This document shows positions 34,551 to 41,958 of a DNA stretch of 64,000 bases, one piece after another. The position numbers and the translations under genes are program-made. Every line of letters begins with the position of its first letter. Positions within the stretch are counted from its first letter, which is position 1. Under the pieces are notes generated by a model. It was not told where the DNA came from. It worked only from the letters and a program-made list of their open reading frames with translations, and made no database searches. Source of the DNA: Halopseudomonas maritima (lineage in GTDB: Bacteria; Pseudomonadota; Gammaproteobacteria; Pseudomonadales; Pseudomonadaceae); the NCBI RefSeq assembly GCF_021545785.1, contig NZ_CP079801.1, forward strand, positions 3,034,001-3,098,000. The letters are read 5' to 3'.

Positions 34551-35078
34551 TTATTTTTGGTAAGCGTTTACAGCCTTGACGATTTCCGCACGGGCTTCTT
34601 CAGCGCTGCCCCAGCGGTCGATCTTGACCCACTTGCCAGCTTCAAGATCCTTGTAGTTCTCGAAGAAGTGCTGAATTTGCTGAATCAGCAGCTCGGGCAG
34701 GTCGGTGTATTCTTTGATGTCGCGATACAGCACGCTCAGCTTGTCGTGCGGTACGGCGATCAGTTTGGCATCTCCGCCACCGTCGTCGGTCATGTGCAGC
34801 ACGCCAACCGGGCGCGAGCGGATGACAGAACCCGGCGCAACCGGGTGCGGGGTTACAACCAGCACGTCCAGCGGGTCGCCGTCGTCGGCCAGGGTGTTGG
34901 GGATGTAGCCATAGTTGGCCGGGTAGAACATCGGGGTAGCCATGAAGCGGTCAACAAACAGCGCGCTGCTGTCCTTGTCGATCTCGTACTTGATCGGCGC
35001 GTGGTTGGCTGGGATTTCGATGGCGACGTAGATGTCGTTGGGAATGTCTTTGCCGGCGGGGATCTTGTCGTAGCTCAT
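34551..35078 (-). CDS. ppa: Inorganic pyrophosphatase
   Basis: Ppa is the soluble family I pyrophosphatase that hydrolyses PPi and pulls biosynthesis forward. The 175-residue product has IPANHAPIKYEIDKDS, the signature DGDPLDVLVV with metal-binding Asp residues, and the C-terminal WGSAEEARAEIVKAV. It is close to the usual length of about 175. A predicted sigma70 promoter lies upstream and a terminator downstream, so it is monocistronic. Its neighbourhood includes a PPi-type phosphofructokinase. Confidence 0.97.
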   Translation of the reverse strand: MSYDKIPAGKDIPNDIYVAIEIPANHAPIKYEIDKDSSALFVDRFMATPMFYPANYGYIPNTLADDGDPLDVLVVTPHPVAPGSVIRSRPVGVLHMTDDGGGDAKLIAVPHDKLSVLYRDIKEYTDLPELLIQQIQHFFENYKDLEAGKWVKIDRWGSAEEARAEIVKAVNAYQK

Positions 35079-35114
35079 GGGTTTCCTGAGGGCCGTAGTG
35101 GAAAATTGGCCGGC

Positions 35115-35144
35115 ATTATAGGCGCATCGGGCCAGCTATACCAA
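35115..35144 (-). promoter_or_regulatory. Predicted sigma70 promoter for ppa
   Basis: On the minus strand TTGGTA, 18 bases, then a perfect TATAAT, about 40 bases before the ppa ATG. Confidence 0.65.
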
Positions 35145-35236
35145 GCAAAAAGGGGTGAACCTTGGTCGTAGTGCAGTTGGTCGGGTGCACGGGTACGGCC
35201 AGTTGCCGAGCAGCTGTTGGTTGATCGAACGCTGCT

Positions 35237-35254
35237 GCGACAACAGGTTGTCGC
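35237..35254. other. Perfect palindrome downstream of the GNAT gene
   Basis: GCGACAAC-AG-GTTGTCGC has 8-base arms and sits 23 bases after the GNAT stop, in the gap to ppa. No T-run follows, so it could be an mRNA 3' hairpin or an operator-like site. Confidence 0.4.
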
Positions 35255-35276
35255 TATAACCGCCTTTGTGGACCGG

Positions 35277-35726
35277 TTACTTCAGCCTGAGAGCGAAGTA
35301 CATGAAGTCGTGGTCGTTGCTGAAACCCAGTGAGCGATACAGGCTCTGGGCGACCATGTTGTCTTCGCCGGTCATCACGGTCATGCGTTCGATACCTGCC
35401 TCGCGCGCGAGGTTTTTGGCGTGATTGATCAGCTTGTCGGCCACCAGTTGGCGCCGCGCCTCTTCAATCACGTAGATACCCTTGAGCACCCAGCTGGCAG
35501 AGAGGGTCAATGCCGAAAAGCTGGGAATAAACTGACAGAAGCCCAGCGCCTTGCCCGAATCCTCGTCTTCGGCGACCAGGATAATTGCTTGCTCGTGTGC
35601 CAGGCGCGCTTCAAGAAAGCGGCGGGAGGCTTCTGGCTTGGCCAGTTGCCCGTAGGTTTCGCGGTACTTGATGAACAGTGGGGTTACCTCGTCAAGGTGG
35701 TCAACATCAGCCTGTACTATGCGCAT
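35277..35726 (-). CDS. GNAT family acetyltransferase
   Basis: A 149-residue protein with a GNAT fold: an N-terminal strand-helix (MRIVQADVDHLDEVTPLFIKYRE in part), central strands (AIILVAEDEDSGKALGFCQF), the acetyl-CoA region near YVIEEARRQLVADKLINHA, where the usual R-x-x-G-x-G/A is relaxed, and the C-terminal MVAQSLYRSLGF. The substrate is unknown. It lies between ppa and pfp on the same strand, with a terminator separating it from pfp. Confidence 0.85.
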   Translation of the reverse strand: MRIVQADVDHLDEVTPLFIKYRETYGQLAKPEASRRFLEARLAHEQAIILVAEDEDSGKALGFCQFIPSFSALTLSASWVLKGIYVIEEARRQLVADKLINHAKNLAREAGIERMTVMTGEDNMVAQSLYRSLGFSNDHDFMYFALRLK

Positions 35727-35824
35727 ACGAATCCCCTGATAATGGTCATTAAGTGTCTATGAGGTTTTTTGTGGTCACTCTCCGCATCCTGCATCAGCCC
35801 TGAGCAATCTGCAATCGCGGAGCA

Positions 35825-35863
35825 TAAAAAAACCGCCGGCAGCGCGTTGGCTGCGGGCGGTTT
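35825..35863 (-). terminator. Intrinsic terminator after pfp
   Basis: On the minus strand the stem AACCGCC-GCAGC / GCTGC-GGCGGTT (small bulges) is followed by seven T, about 30 bases after the pfp stop. Confidence 0.85.
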
Positions 35864-35893
35864 GTTGTTTTGCTTTGCTGCTCAGTATGGACG

Positions 35894-37153
35894 TCAGACC
35901 GAGAAGGGCGGCAGTTTTTTCTCGACCGTCTGTCGCTTCAGGGTAACGTACTGCGGCAGGCCGTTGCTGAAAGGCGGGAAGTCTTCTCCCTGGATCAGGG
36001 GAGAGAGATAGCGGCGGCAGGCGTCGGTAATGTGGAAGCCGTCTTCGGTGATGAAATCGCGTGGCATAAACTTCTCGACGTTAGCCACATCCTTGAGCGG
36101 TGCTTCAATGATGTCCCACTCGTAGGGCGCGTCATTCAAACGGCGTACCGCCGGCATGATGGCGTTTTTGCCCTGCAGGGCGATTTCCACGGCGGCCTTG
36201 CCCAGGGCGTAGGCCTGATCCACATCGACCTTGGCGGCGATGTGGCGCGCTGCGCGCTGCAGGTAGTCGGCAACCGCCCAGTGGTACTTGTAGCCCAGCT
36301 CGTCCTTGACCAGCTTGGCAATGGTCGGTGCCACGCCGCCCAGTTGAGCGTGGCCGAAGGCGTCGGTCAGGCCCGACTCGGAGAGGAACTTGCCTTCCTT
36401 GTTCTTGATGCCTTCGGATACGCCGATTACGCAGTAGCCGTAGGTTTTGACGCACTCGTCGACGCGAGCCAGGAAGGCCGGCTGGTCGAACTCGACTTCC
36501 GGGAACAGCAGAATGTGCGGCGGTTGACCCTCGCCTTCGCTGGCCAGGCCGCAGGCGGCAGTGATCCAGCCGGCGTGGCGGCCCATTACTTCGAGAATGA
36601 ACACCTTGGTAGAGGTGGCGGCCATGGAGGCAACGTCAAAACCGGCTTCACGGATGGACGTGGCGACGTACTTGGCCACCGAGCCAAAGCCCGGGCAGCA
36701 ATCGGTGATGGGCAGGTCGTTGTCCACGGTCTTGGGTACATGGATCGCCTGAATCGGGTAGCCCAACGTCTCGGACAGCTGGGAGACCTTCAGGCAGGTG
36801 TCGGCTGAGTCGCCGCCGCCGTTATAGAAGAAGTAGCCGATATTGTGGGCCTTGAAGACCTCAATCAGACGCTCATACTCGGCGCGGTTGGCTTCCAGGC
36901 TTTTCAGCTTGTAGCGGCAGGAGCCGAATGCGCCGGACGGGGTGTGGCGCAGGCCGGCGATGTCTTCAGCCGACTCAAGGCTGGTGTCGATGAGTTCTTC
37001 GGTCAGTGCGCCGATGATGCCGTTGCGACCGGCGTAAACAGTGCCGATCTGATCCGGGTACTGGCGAGCCGTTTCAATAACGCCTGCGGCAGAGGCGTTG
37101 ATGACGGCGGTGACCCCACCGGATTGGGCATAAAAAGCGTTCTTGACGGTCAT
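35894..37153 (-). CDS. pfp: Phosphofructokinase, probably PPi-dependent
   Basis: A 419-residue PFK-family enzyme interconverting fructose 6-phosphate and fructose 1,6-bisphosphate. Residues diagnostic for PPi use are present: Lys in PKTVDND (ATP enzymes have PGTIDND) and an Asp at the second position of the donor site. That site reads NGGGDS, so the usual first Asp of GGDDS is Gly. MGRHAGW and the substrate loop are intact. I chose ATG 37153 (MTVKNAFYAQSGG); the frame upstream crosses a terminator-like hairpin and is not family-like. PPi enzymes are reversible and usually not allosteric. Most Pseudomonas lack any PFK, so this gene is a lineage marker. Confidence 0.9.
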   Translation of the reverse strand: MTVKNAFYAQSGGVTAVINASAAGVIETARQYPDQIGTVYAGRNGIIGALTEELIDTSLESAEDIAGLRHTPSGAFGSCRYKLKSLEANRAEYERLIEVFKAHNIGYFFYNGGGDSADTCLKVSQLSETLGYPIQAIHVPKTVDNDLPITDCCPGFGSVAKYVATSIREAGFDVASMAATSTKVFILEVMGRHAGWITAACGLASEGEGQPPHILLFPEVEFDQPAFLARVDECVKTYGYCVIGVSEGIKNKEGKFLSESGLTDAFGHAQLGGVAPTIAKLVKDELGYKYHWAVADYLQRAARHIAAKVDVDQAYALGKAAVEIALQGKNAIMPAVRRLNDAPYEWDIIEAPLKDVANVEKFMPRDFITEDGFHITDACRRYLSPLIQGEDFPPFSNGLPQYVTLKRQTVEKKLPPFSV

Positions 37154-37207
37154 GCGAACTCCATGTGTAAGACGTGATCGAAGTCGTCCGGGCAGAGAAT
37201 AGTGCAA

Positions 37208-37230
37208 CAAAAACGCCCCGGAAGCGGGGC
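37208..37230 (-). terminator. Terminator-like hairpin in the pfp leader
   Basis: On the minus strand GCCCCG-CTTC-CGGGGC is followed by GTTTTTG, 54 bases before the pfp ATG. A TATCAT -10-like hexamer lies at 37251-37256, only about 20 bases upstream. No minus-strand gene ends to the right, so the hairpin is either an attenuator of pfp or the end of a very short RNA. A second CCCC run upstream (GCCCCTGCCCCG) could compete for the GGGG arm. Confidence 0.6.
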
Positions 37231-37303
37231 AGGGGCGGACAGATGCGCGCATGATAGCCGAAAAGCTGTTGCGCTTGCATGTCCGTCGGGCGGACGCCGG
37301 TGC

Positions 37304-37331
37304 TTGACATCAGCGTGGCCGTCGCCATCCT
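37304..37331 (+). promoter_or_regulatory. Possible promoter for mpl-ubiX upstream of the heptad array
   Basis: A perfect TTGACA at 37304-37309 is followed after 16 bases by CATCCT (weak, 3 of 6). The start would fall near 37338, at the first unit of the 7-base array, so the array would form most of the mpl 5' UTR. No other -10/-35 pair fits between the array and the mpl ATG. Confidence 0.4.
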
Positions 37332-37336
37332 GTTTC

Positions 37337-37450
37337 GCTTTCAGCTTTCAGCTTTCAGCTTTCAGCTTTCAGCTTTCAGCTTTCAGCTTTCAGCTTTCAG
37401 CTTTCAGCTTTCAGCTTTCAGCTTTCAGCTTTCAGCTTTCAGCTTTCAGC
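37337..37450. repeat. Direct 7-bp tandem array (GCTTTCA, about 16 copies)
   Basis: The unit GCTTTCA (equally AGCTTTC) repeats without a mismatch for 114 bases, 16.3 copies. The period is not a multiple of 3 and there is no coding role. It lies between the divergent pfp and mpl genes, 37 bases before the mpl ATG. The unit, read on the other strand as TGAAAGC, is the same as units in the inverted elements near purH. Such perfect arrays change length by replication slippage. Confidence 0.95.
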
Positions 37451-37487
37451 GTAAGCTGTAGCCCTACGACAGTCACAAGGAATATTC

Positions 37488-38849
37488 ATGCATCTCCACA
37501 TTCTCGGCATCTGTGGCACCTTTATGGGGTCGCTGGCCTTGCTGGCACGTGAGCTGGGCCATGAGGTCAGCGGCTCGGATGCCAATGTCTATCCGCCCAT
37601 GAGCACCCAGCTGGCCGAGCAGGGGATCGTGCTGCAGGAAGGTTATGATCCGGCGCATCTTACGCCGGCGCCAGATCTGGTGATTGTCGGTAACGCCATG
37701 GCGCGTGGCAATCCGGCGGTGGAGTACATGCTCGATCAGGGCATGCCCTATGTCTCCGGCCCGGAATGGCTGGCGCGGCATGTGTTGCAGGATCGCTGGG
37801 TACTGGCGGTAGCTGGCACCCACGGCAAAACGTCAACGTCCAGCCTGCTGGCCTGGCTGCTGGAAGATGCGGGTATGTCGCCGGGCTTTCTGATTGGCGG
37901 GGTGCCGCAGAACTTTGGTATCTCCGCTCGCCTTGGCGGTACGCCCTTTTTTGTAGTGGAAGCAGACGAGTACGACAGCGCCTTCTTCGACAAACGCTCG
38001 AAATTTGTTCACTACCGTCCGCGTACGGCCGTGCTGAACAACCTGGAATTTGACCACGCGGATATCTTCCCTGATCTGGCTGCCATCGAGCGGCAGTTTC
38101 ACCATCTGGTGCGCACTGTTCCCGCCTCCGGCCTGATCATCCATCCGGCGCAGGACGAGGCGCTGCAGCGCGTGGTCAAGATGGGCTGCTGGACGCCGTG
38201 TCAGACCACCGACGAGGGCGGAACCTGGCAGGCGCGGCTGCTCAGTGATGACGGTTCGCGCTTTGAGGTGTGGCTCGACGGCGAGCTGCAAGGCGTAGCT
38301 GAATGGCAGCAGACCGGTCAGCACAATGTGGCAAACGCACTATCGGCCTTGGCGGCTGCGCGCCATGTGGGTGTGACACCAGCGCAGGGGATTGCCTCCT
38401 TGGGCGGCTTCCGCAATGCCAAGCGTCGGATGGAAAAGCTGGCCGACATCAACGGCATCAGTGTGTACGACGATTTTGCTCATCACCCGACGGCGATTGC
38501 CACCACGCTGGCTGGCTTGCGCGCTCAGATCGGTGATGCGCCGCTGATCGCGGTGATTGAGCCGCGCTCCAACACCATGCGTCTGGGTAGCCACATGGCG
38601 GCGTTGCCCGCCAGTGTTGCCGATGCGTCGCAAGTGTTCTGGTATCAGCCGGCAGGTTTGGACTGGTCGCTGGACGGCGTGGTGGCTGGTAGCCCGGTTC
38701 CGGCGCAGGTGGCCAGCGATCTGGACGCGATTGTCGAGCAGGTCGTGGCTGTTGCAACGCCGCAGACGCGAGTGGTGGTGATGAGTAACGGTGGCTTTGG
38801 CGGCATCCATCAGCGGCTGATTCAGGCGCTGGAGGCGCGTCATGGCTGA
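37488..38849 (+). CDS. mpl: UDP-MurNAc:tripeptide ligase Mpl
   Basis: Mpl re-attaches the recycled L-Ala-gamma-D-Glu-mesoDAP tripeptide to UDP-MurNAc, feeding turned-over peptidoglycan back to synthesis. The 453-residue Mur-ligase protein begins MHLHILGICGTFMGSLALLARELGH and has the ATP loop GTHGKTSTSSLLAWLL, EADEYDSAFFDKRSKF and the C-terminal domain (DDFAHHPTAIATTL, EPRSNTMRLG). AAGGA precedes the ATG. It overlaps ubiX by 8 bases, the pseudomonad mpl-ubiX pair. Confidence 0.96.
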   Translation: MHLHILGICGTFMGSLALLARELGHEVSGSDANVYPPMSTQLAEQGIVLQEGYDPAHLTPAPDLVIVGNAMARGNPAVEYMLDQGMPYVSGPEWLARHVLQDRWVLAVAGTHGKTSTSSLLAWLLEDAGMSPGFLIGGVPQNFGISARLGGTPFFVVEADEYDSAFFDKRSKFVHYRPRTAVLNNLEFDHADIFPDLAAIERQFHHLVRTVPASGLIIHPAQDEALQRVVKMGCWTPCQTTDEGGTWQARLLSDDGSRFEVWLDGELQGVAEWQQTGQHNVANALSALAAARHVGVTPAQGIASLGGFRNAKRRMEKLADINGISVYDDFAHHPTAIATTLAGLRAQIGDAPLIAVIEPRSNTMRLGSHMAALPASVADASQVFWYQPAGLDWSLDGVVAGSPVPAQVASDLDAIVEQVVAVATPQTRVVVMSNGGFGGIHQRLIQALEARHG

Positions 38850-39444
38850 GCGGGTTACGCTGGCAGTTACCGGTGCGTCCGGCGCCCAGTACGCGATGCG
38901 TCTGCTGGGCTGTCTGGTCGAGGCCGGTGTAGAAGTCTCGTTTCTGATTTCGCAGGCGGCGCAACTGGTCGTGGCGACGGAAACCGAATGGCAGCTGCCG
39001 CCCAAACCGCAGGCGCTGGAGCACTACCTGACCGAGCAATTCAAGGCGGCAGAAGGGCAAATCAGGGTCTACGGCAAGCAGGACTGGATGGCGCCGGTGG
39101 CTTCAGGCAGTGGTGCACCGGCAGCCATGGTGGTGTGCCCCTGTTCAACCGGCACCTTGTCTGCGATTGCGACCGGGGCCAGTAACAATTTGATCGAGCG
39201 GGCCGCCGATGTGGCGCTGAAAGAACGCCGCAAACTGATTCTGGTGCCGCGTGAGACGCCATTTTCCAGTATTCATCTGGAAAACATGCTGAAGCTCAGT
39301 CAGATGGGCGCGGTGATCATGCCGGCGAGCCCCGGCTTTTATCACAAGCCGCAGTCGATTGATGATCTGATCGATTTTGTGGTGGCGCGGATTCTGGGGC
39401 AATTGGGGATTGAGCAGGCGCTCATGCCGCGTTGGGGCGAGTAG
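38842..39444 (+). CDS. ubiX: Flavin prenyltransferase UbiX
   Basis: UbiX prenylates FMN with dimethylallyl phosphate to make the cofactor of the UbiD decarboxylase in ubiquinone synthesis. The 200-residue flavoprotein shows TLAVTGASGAQYAMRLL, VVCPCSTGTLSAIATGASNNLIERAADVALKERRKLILVPRETP (motif CPCSTGTLSAIATG) and MPASPGFYHKPQSIDDLIDF. The start overlaps the mpl end. A hairpin (39447-39470) follows between this gene and the convergent hydratase. Confidence 0.96.
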   Translation: MAERVTLAVTGASGAQYAMRLLGCLVEAGVEVSFLISQAAQLVVATETEWQLPPKPQALEHYLTEQFKAAEGQIRVYGKQDWMAPVASGSGAPAAMVVCPCSTGTLSAIATGASNNLIERAADVALKERRKLILVPRETPFSSIHLENMLKLSQMGAVIMPASPGFYHKPQSIDDLIDFVVARILGQLGIEQALMPRWGE

Positions 39445-39446
39445 TA

Positions 39447-39470
39447 GGCTGCGGCTATCGCGCCGCAGCC
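39447..39470. terminator. Hairpin between convergent ubiX and the MaoC gene
   Basis: GGCTGCGGC and GCCGCAGCC, perfect 9-base arms with a TATCGC loop, start 3 bases after the ubiX stop. No T-run is present. It could mark the 3' ends of both transcripts. Confidence 0.45.
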
Positions 39471-39480
39471 CGGCAGCAGA

Positions 39481-39936
39481 TCAGACGAAGTACAGCGACA
39501 GGCCTTCGGAGATAAACGCGGGCTTGTCCACGCCCTCGATTTCCAGGGTGTTGCGGGCTTTCAGCAGCCACTGCCCCGGATTCTTCTCGGTGACGTCAAC
39601 GATGGTGCTGTGCAGACGCACGCGCGAGCCAACGCGAACCGGCTGGATGAATCGCAGGCTATCCATGCCGTAGTTGACGGCCATTTTCAGACCTTCCGGA
39701 CGCGGCAGCAGGCCTTCGGACAAAGTCGGTACCAGCGACAGTGACAGGAAGCCGTGGGCGATGGTGCCGCCGAATGGGGTTTTCTTGGCCTTTTCTTCGT
39801 CGATGTGAATGAACTGGTGGTCGCCAGTGCACTCGGCGAATTGGTTGACGCGCTCCTGGTCGACCAGCAGCCAGTCAGAATGCCCCATGTCCTTGCCGAT
39901 GAGGGAGGTTAGTTCAGATACGGGAATGGCTGTCAT
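39481..39936 (-). CDS. MaoC-like (R)-enoyl-CoA hydratase, PhaJ4 type
   Basis: A 151-residue hot-dog fold protein of the R-specific enoyl-CoA hydratase family. The active-site Asp and His are in AECTGDHQFIHIDEEKAKKTPFGGTIAHGFLSLSL (motif GDHQFIH). Such enzymes hydrate trans-2-enoyl-CoA from beta-oxidation to (R)-3-hydroxyacyl-CoA, which can feed polyhydroxyalkanoate synthesis. From memory it resembles P. aeruginosa PhaJ4, also encoded near ubiX. No pha synthase is in the window. It appears to be a single gene. Confidence 0.88.
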   Translation of the reverse strand: MTAIPVSELTSLIGKDMGHSDWLLVDQERVNQFAECTGDHQFIHIDEEKAKKTPFGGTIAHGFLSLSLVPTLSEGLLPRPEGLKMAVNYGMDSLRFIQPVRVGSRVRLHSTIVDVTEKNPGQWLLKARNTLEIEGVDKPAFISEGLSLYFV

Positions 39937-40158
39937 ATTACTCTCCGTGATTCTTATTGTGTGGGGTGCGCCCGGCAGTGTTACCCTGCGGCGCTAAGGT
40001 GTCTACGCCAGCATGTTTGCAAGGGGGCGGGTGGGGGTCAATGCAGGTTTGGCTTTCATTGGTCTGCTGAATGATCCAACCACCTGTAAGCAGGCTATGT
40101 CGGGTAGGCAAGATTGACAAGAGGCGCTGAGCAAGGAGGCGGCCTTTCGGGGGGATGC

Positions 40159-40743
40159 ATGAGCGAAGCAGTAGCAGTCTTTCCGCTGAAATCTCTGCTG
40201 TTACCCGGATGTCATCTGGATCTGCAGATTTTTGAGGCGCGTTATCTGGATATGGTCAGCCGCTGCTTTCGGCAACAGCAGGGCTTTGTCGTGGTGGGGC
40301 TGGAGTCGGGCTCTGAGATGGGTTCGGGCAATCTGCGCTTTGGCGCGATTGGTTGCGAGGCGCGCATCATCGACTGGCAGCAGCGCGATAATGGCTTGTT
40401 GGGAATTCGGGTGCTGGGCGACCGGCGTGCGCGGCTGAGCGACGTGCAGGTGGCCGGGGACGGGCTGGTCACTGCGCAGGCGCGCTGGTTACCCGAGCAA
40501 CTGGATGCCAGCCTGCAGGCCGACCACGACGAGTTGCTCCAGCTGCATCAGGCGCTGTTGCAGCACCCCTTGGTGCAGCGCCTGGATCTGCCGCCGGTTG
40601 AGGGCAGTCAGCAGCGCCTGGCCTGGCAGCTAACCAGCTTGCTGCCGCTGCCGTTGGAGCAGAAAAACCAATTGCTGGCCATCGACCGGCCAGAGGAGCG
40701 TCTGCAGTGCATTGGTGATTGGTTGCAGCAGGTGCAGGCCTAG
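40159..40743 (+). CDS. LON N-terminal substrate-binding domain protein
   Basis: A 194-residue stand-alone LON-SB domain protein: MSEAVAVFPLKSLLLPGCHLDLQIFEARYLDMV, GSGNLRFGAIGCEARI, GLLGIRVLGDRRARL and a helical C terminus. It has no ATPase or protease domain. The function of such stand-alone proteins is not established. I chose ATG 40159 (MSEAVAVFPL), preceded by GGGGG, over the ATG at 40114. It converges with the DedA gene. Confidence 0.9.
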   Translation: MSEAVAVFPLKSLLLPGCHLDLQIFEARYLDMVSRCFRQQQGFVVVGLESGSEMGSGNLRFGAIGCEARIIDWQQRDNGLLGIRVLGDRRARLSDVQVAGDGLVTAQARWLPEQLDASLQADHDELLQLHQALLQHPLVQRLDLPPVEGSQQRLAWQLTSLLPLPLEQKNQLLAIDRPEERLQCIGDWLQQVQA

Positions 40744-40755
40744 GCAAGCGCTTCC

Positions 40756-41958
40756 TTAAGCCAGCAGCCAGATAGCAACCAGATAGGGCCAGAGCGCGAT
40801 CAGCCATCGTAGCGTCCGCGGCGGTGTAGGCAGCGGGCCGAAGCGCTCGGTCAGCCAGCACGCCAGCAGCCCGGCGCTGACAGCGCAGAGCAGAGCGCGC
40901 AGCAGTTCCAGCGGCCCTAGGGCCTGGTGTTGCAGCAGGTTGCTAAGCAGCAGGCCGAGCAGCGGAAGGGGGTAAAGCAGCCAGCTGGCGCGCCACCAGA
41001 AATGCCGCCCCCGGTTGCAGATCACCAGCAGGGCGCAGAGTAGCGAGAGCACCAATGTGCTGGTTGCCGCCAGCGGGCTCAGGCCAATCACCCAGTCCAG
41101 CAGCACGGCAAAGCCCAGTGTCAGCAGCAACAGACTCAGAGCGCGCCACTGACGACAGGCCAGCAACAACAGTGCAATCGGCAGGGCGACCAGCAACAGG
41201 CTGGGGTGCAACAGGCGCAGTCGCTCGGTGCCGGGCAGTTGCAGGTACTCGCGGCTGCTGATCAAGGTGTCGCTGAAAATCGCCAGCGCACTTTGGTTGC
41301 TGGTCAGCACCAGCAACGCCAGCAAGCAGAGTGCCGCCGCTGCCAGCGCGCTCCAGCGCCGCTGCAGGCGCAGCAGATAAAGGCTGCCACCGATCACGAT
41401 CACTGCCCCGACGGCGACACTCAAGGCCTGATTCCAGAACAGCGGCGGTACCGCCCAGCGCGCCGCGCGGCCAGCGGAGTAGCCGGGAATCAGATAGGCC
41501 GGTGCCCAAGCCACGGCAGATAGCAGGTTGATGGTGATAAAACGCCAGGCGGGCATGTCGAACATGCCGGCTACCAGCGGGATGATGGGACGAATGGGGC
41601 CGATGAAGCGGCCCAAAACCACGCTGACCCAGCCGTAGCGGCGGAAAAAGCGCTCGCCGCGGTCGATCCATTGCGGGTGGCGGCGAAACAGCGACAGACG
41701 GCGAATGTCCTGATGAAACCAGCGCCCGAGAGCAAAGCTGAGCAAATCACCAATGACCGCGCCGCAGAACGCCCAGGCAATGGCCTCCAGTAGCGGCATA
41801 TCGGCACCGGCGGCCAGCGCGGCAAAGGCAAACAGCAGAAATACCCCGGGTACGACCAATCCGGCGACCGCCAGCGATTCGGTCAGCGACACCAGAAAGA
41901 TCGCCAGGCCCAGCCACTGAGTATGGGCGCCCAGCCATTGGGTCAGCTCGCTCAGCAT
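40756..41958 (-). CDS. DedA-family membrane protein with extra C-terminal membrane domain
   Basis: A 400-residue polytopic protein. The first 200 residues or so are a DedA/VTT domain (ESLAVAGLVVPGVFLLF, GDLLSFALGRWFHQD, RFIGPIRPIIPLVAGMFDM, with the re-entrant-loop G/P and Arg residues). DedA proteins are linked to proton-motive-force homeostasis and lipid flipping. The last 190 or so residues add about six hydrophobic segments rich in Leu, which most DedA proteins (about 200-220 residues) lack. I do not recognise that half. It overlaps mpg by 7 bases, so it is cotranscribed downstream of mpg. Confidence 0.85.
   Translation of the reverse strand: MLSELTQWLGAHTQWLGLAIFLVSLTESLAVAGLVVPGVFLLFAFAALAAGADMPLLEAIAWAFCGAVIGDLLSFALGRWFHQDIRRLSLFRRHPQWIDRGERFFRRYGWVSVVLGRFIGPIRPIIPLVAGMFDMPAWRFITINLLSAVAWAPAYLIPGYSAGRAARWAVPPLFWNQALSVAVGAVIVIGGSLYLLRLQRRWSALAAAALCLLALLVLTSNQSALAIFSDTLISSREYLQLPGTERLRLLHPSLLLVALPIALLLLACRQWRALSLLLLTLGFAVLLDWVIGLSPLAATSTLVLSLLCALLVICNRGRHFWWRASWLLYPLPLLGLLLSNLLQHQALGPLELLRALLCAVSAGLLACWLTERFGPLPTPPRTLRWLIALWPYLVAIWLLA

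Noticed and set aside
37337..37450. Could the 7-bp array be a CRISPR?
   Set aside because: Units are 7 bases and directly adjacent with no spacers, and no cas genes are nearby.
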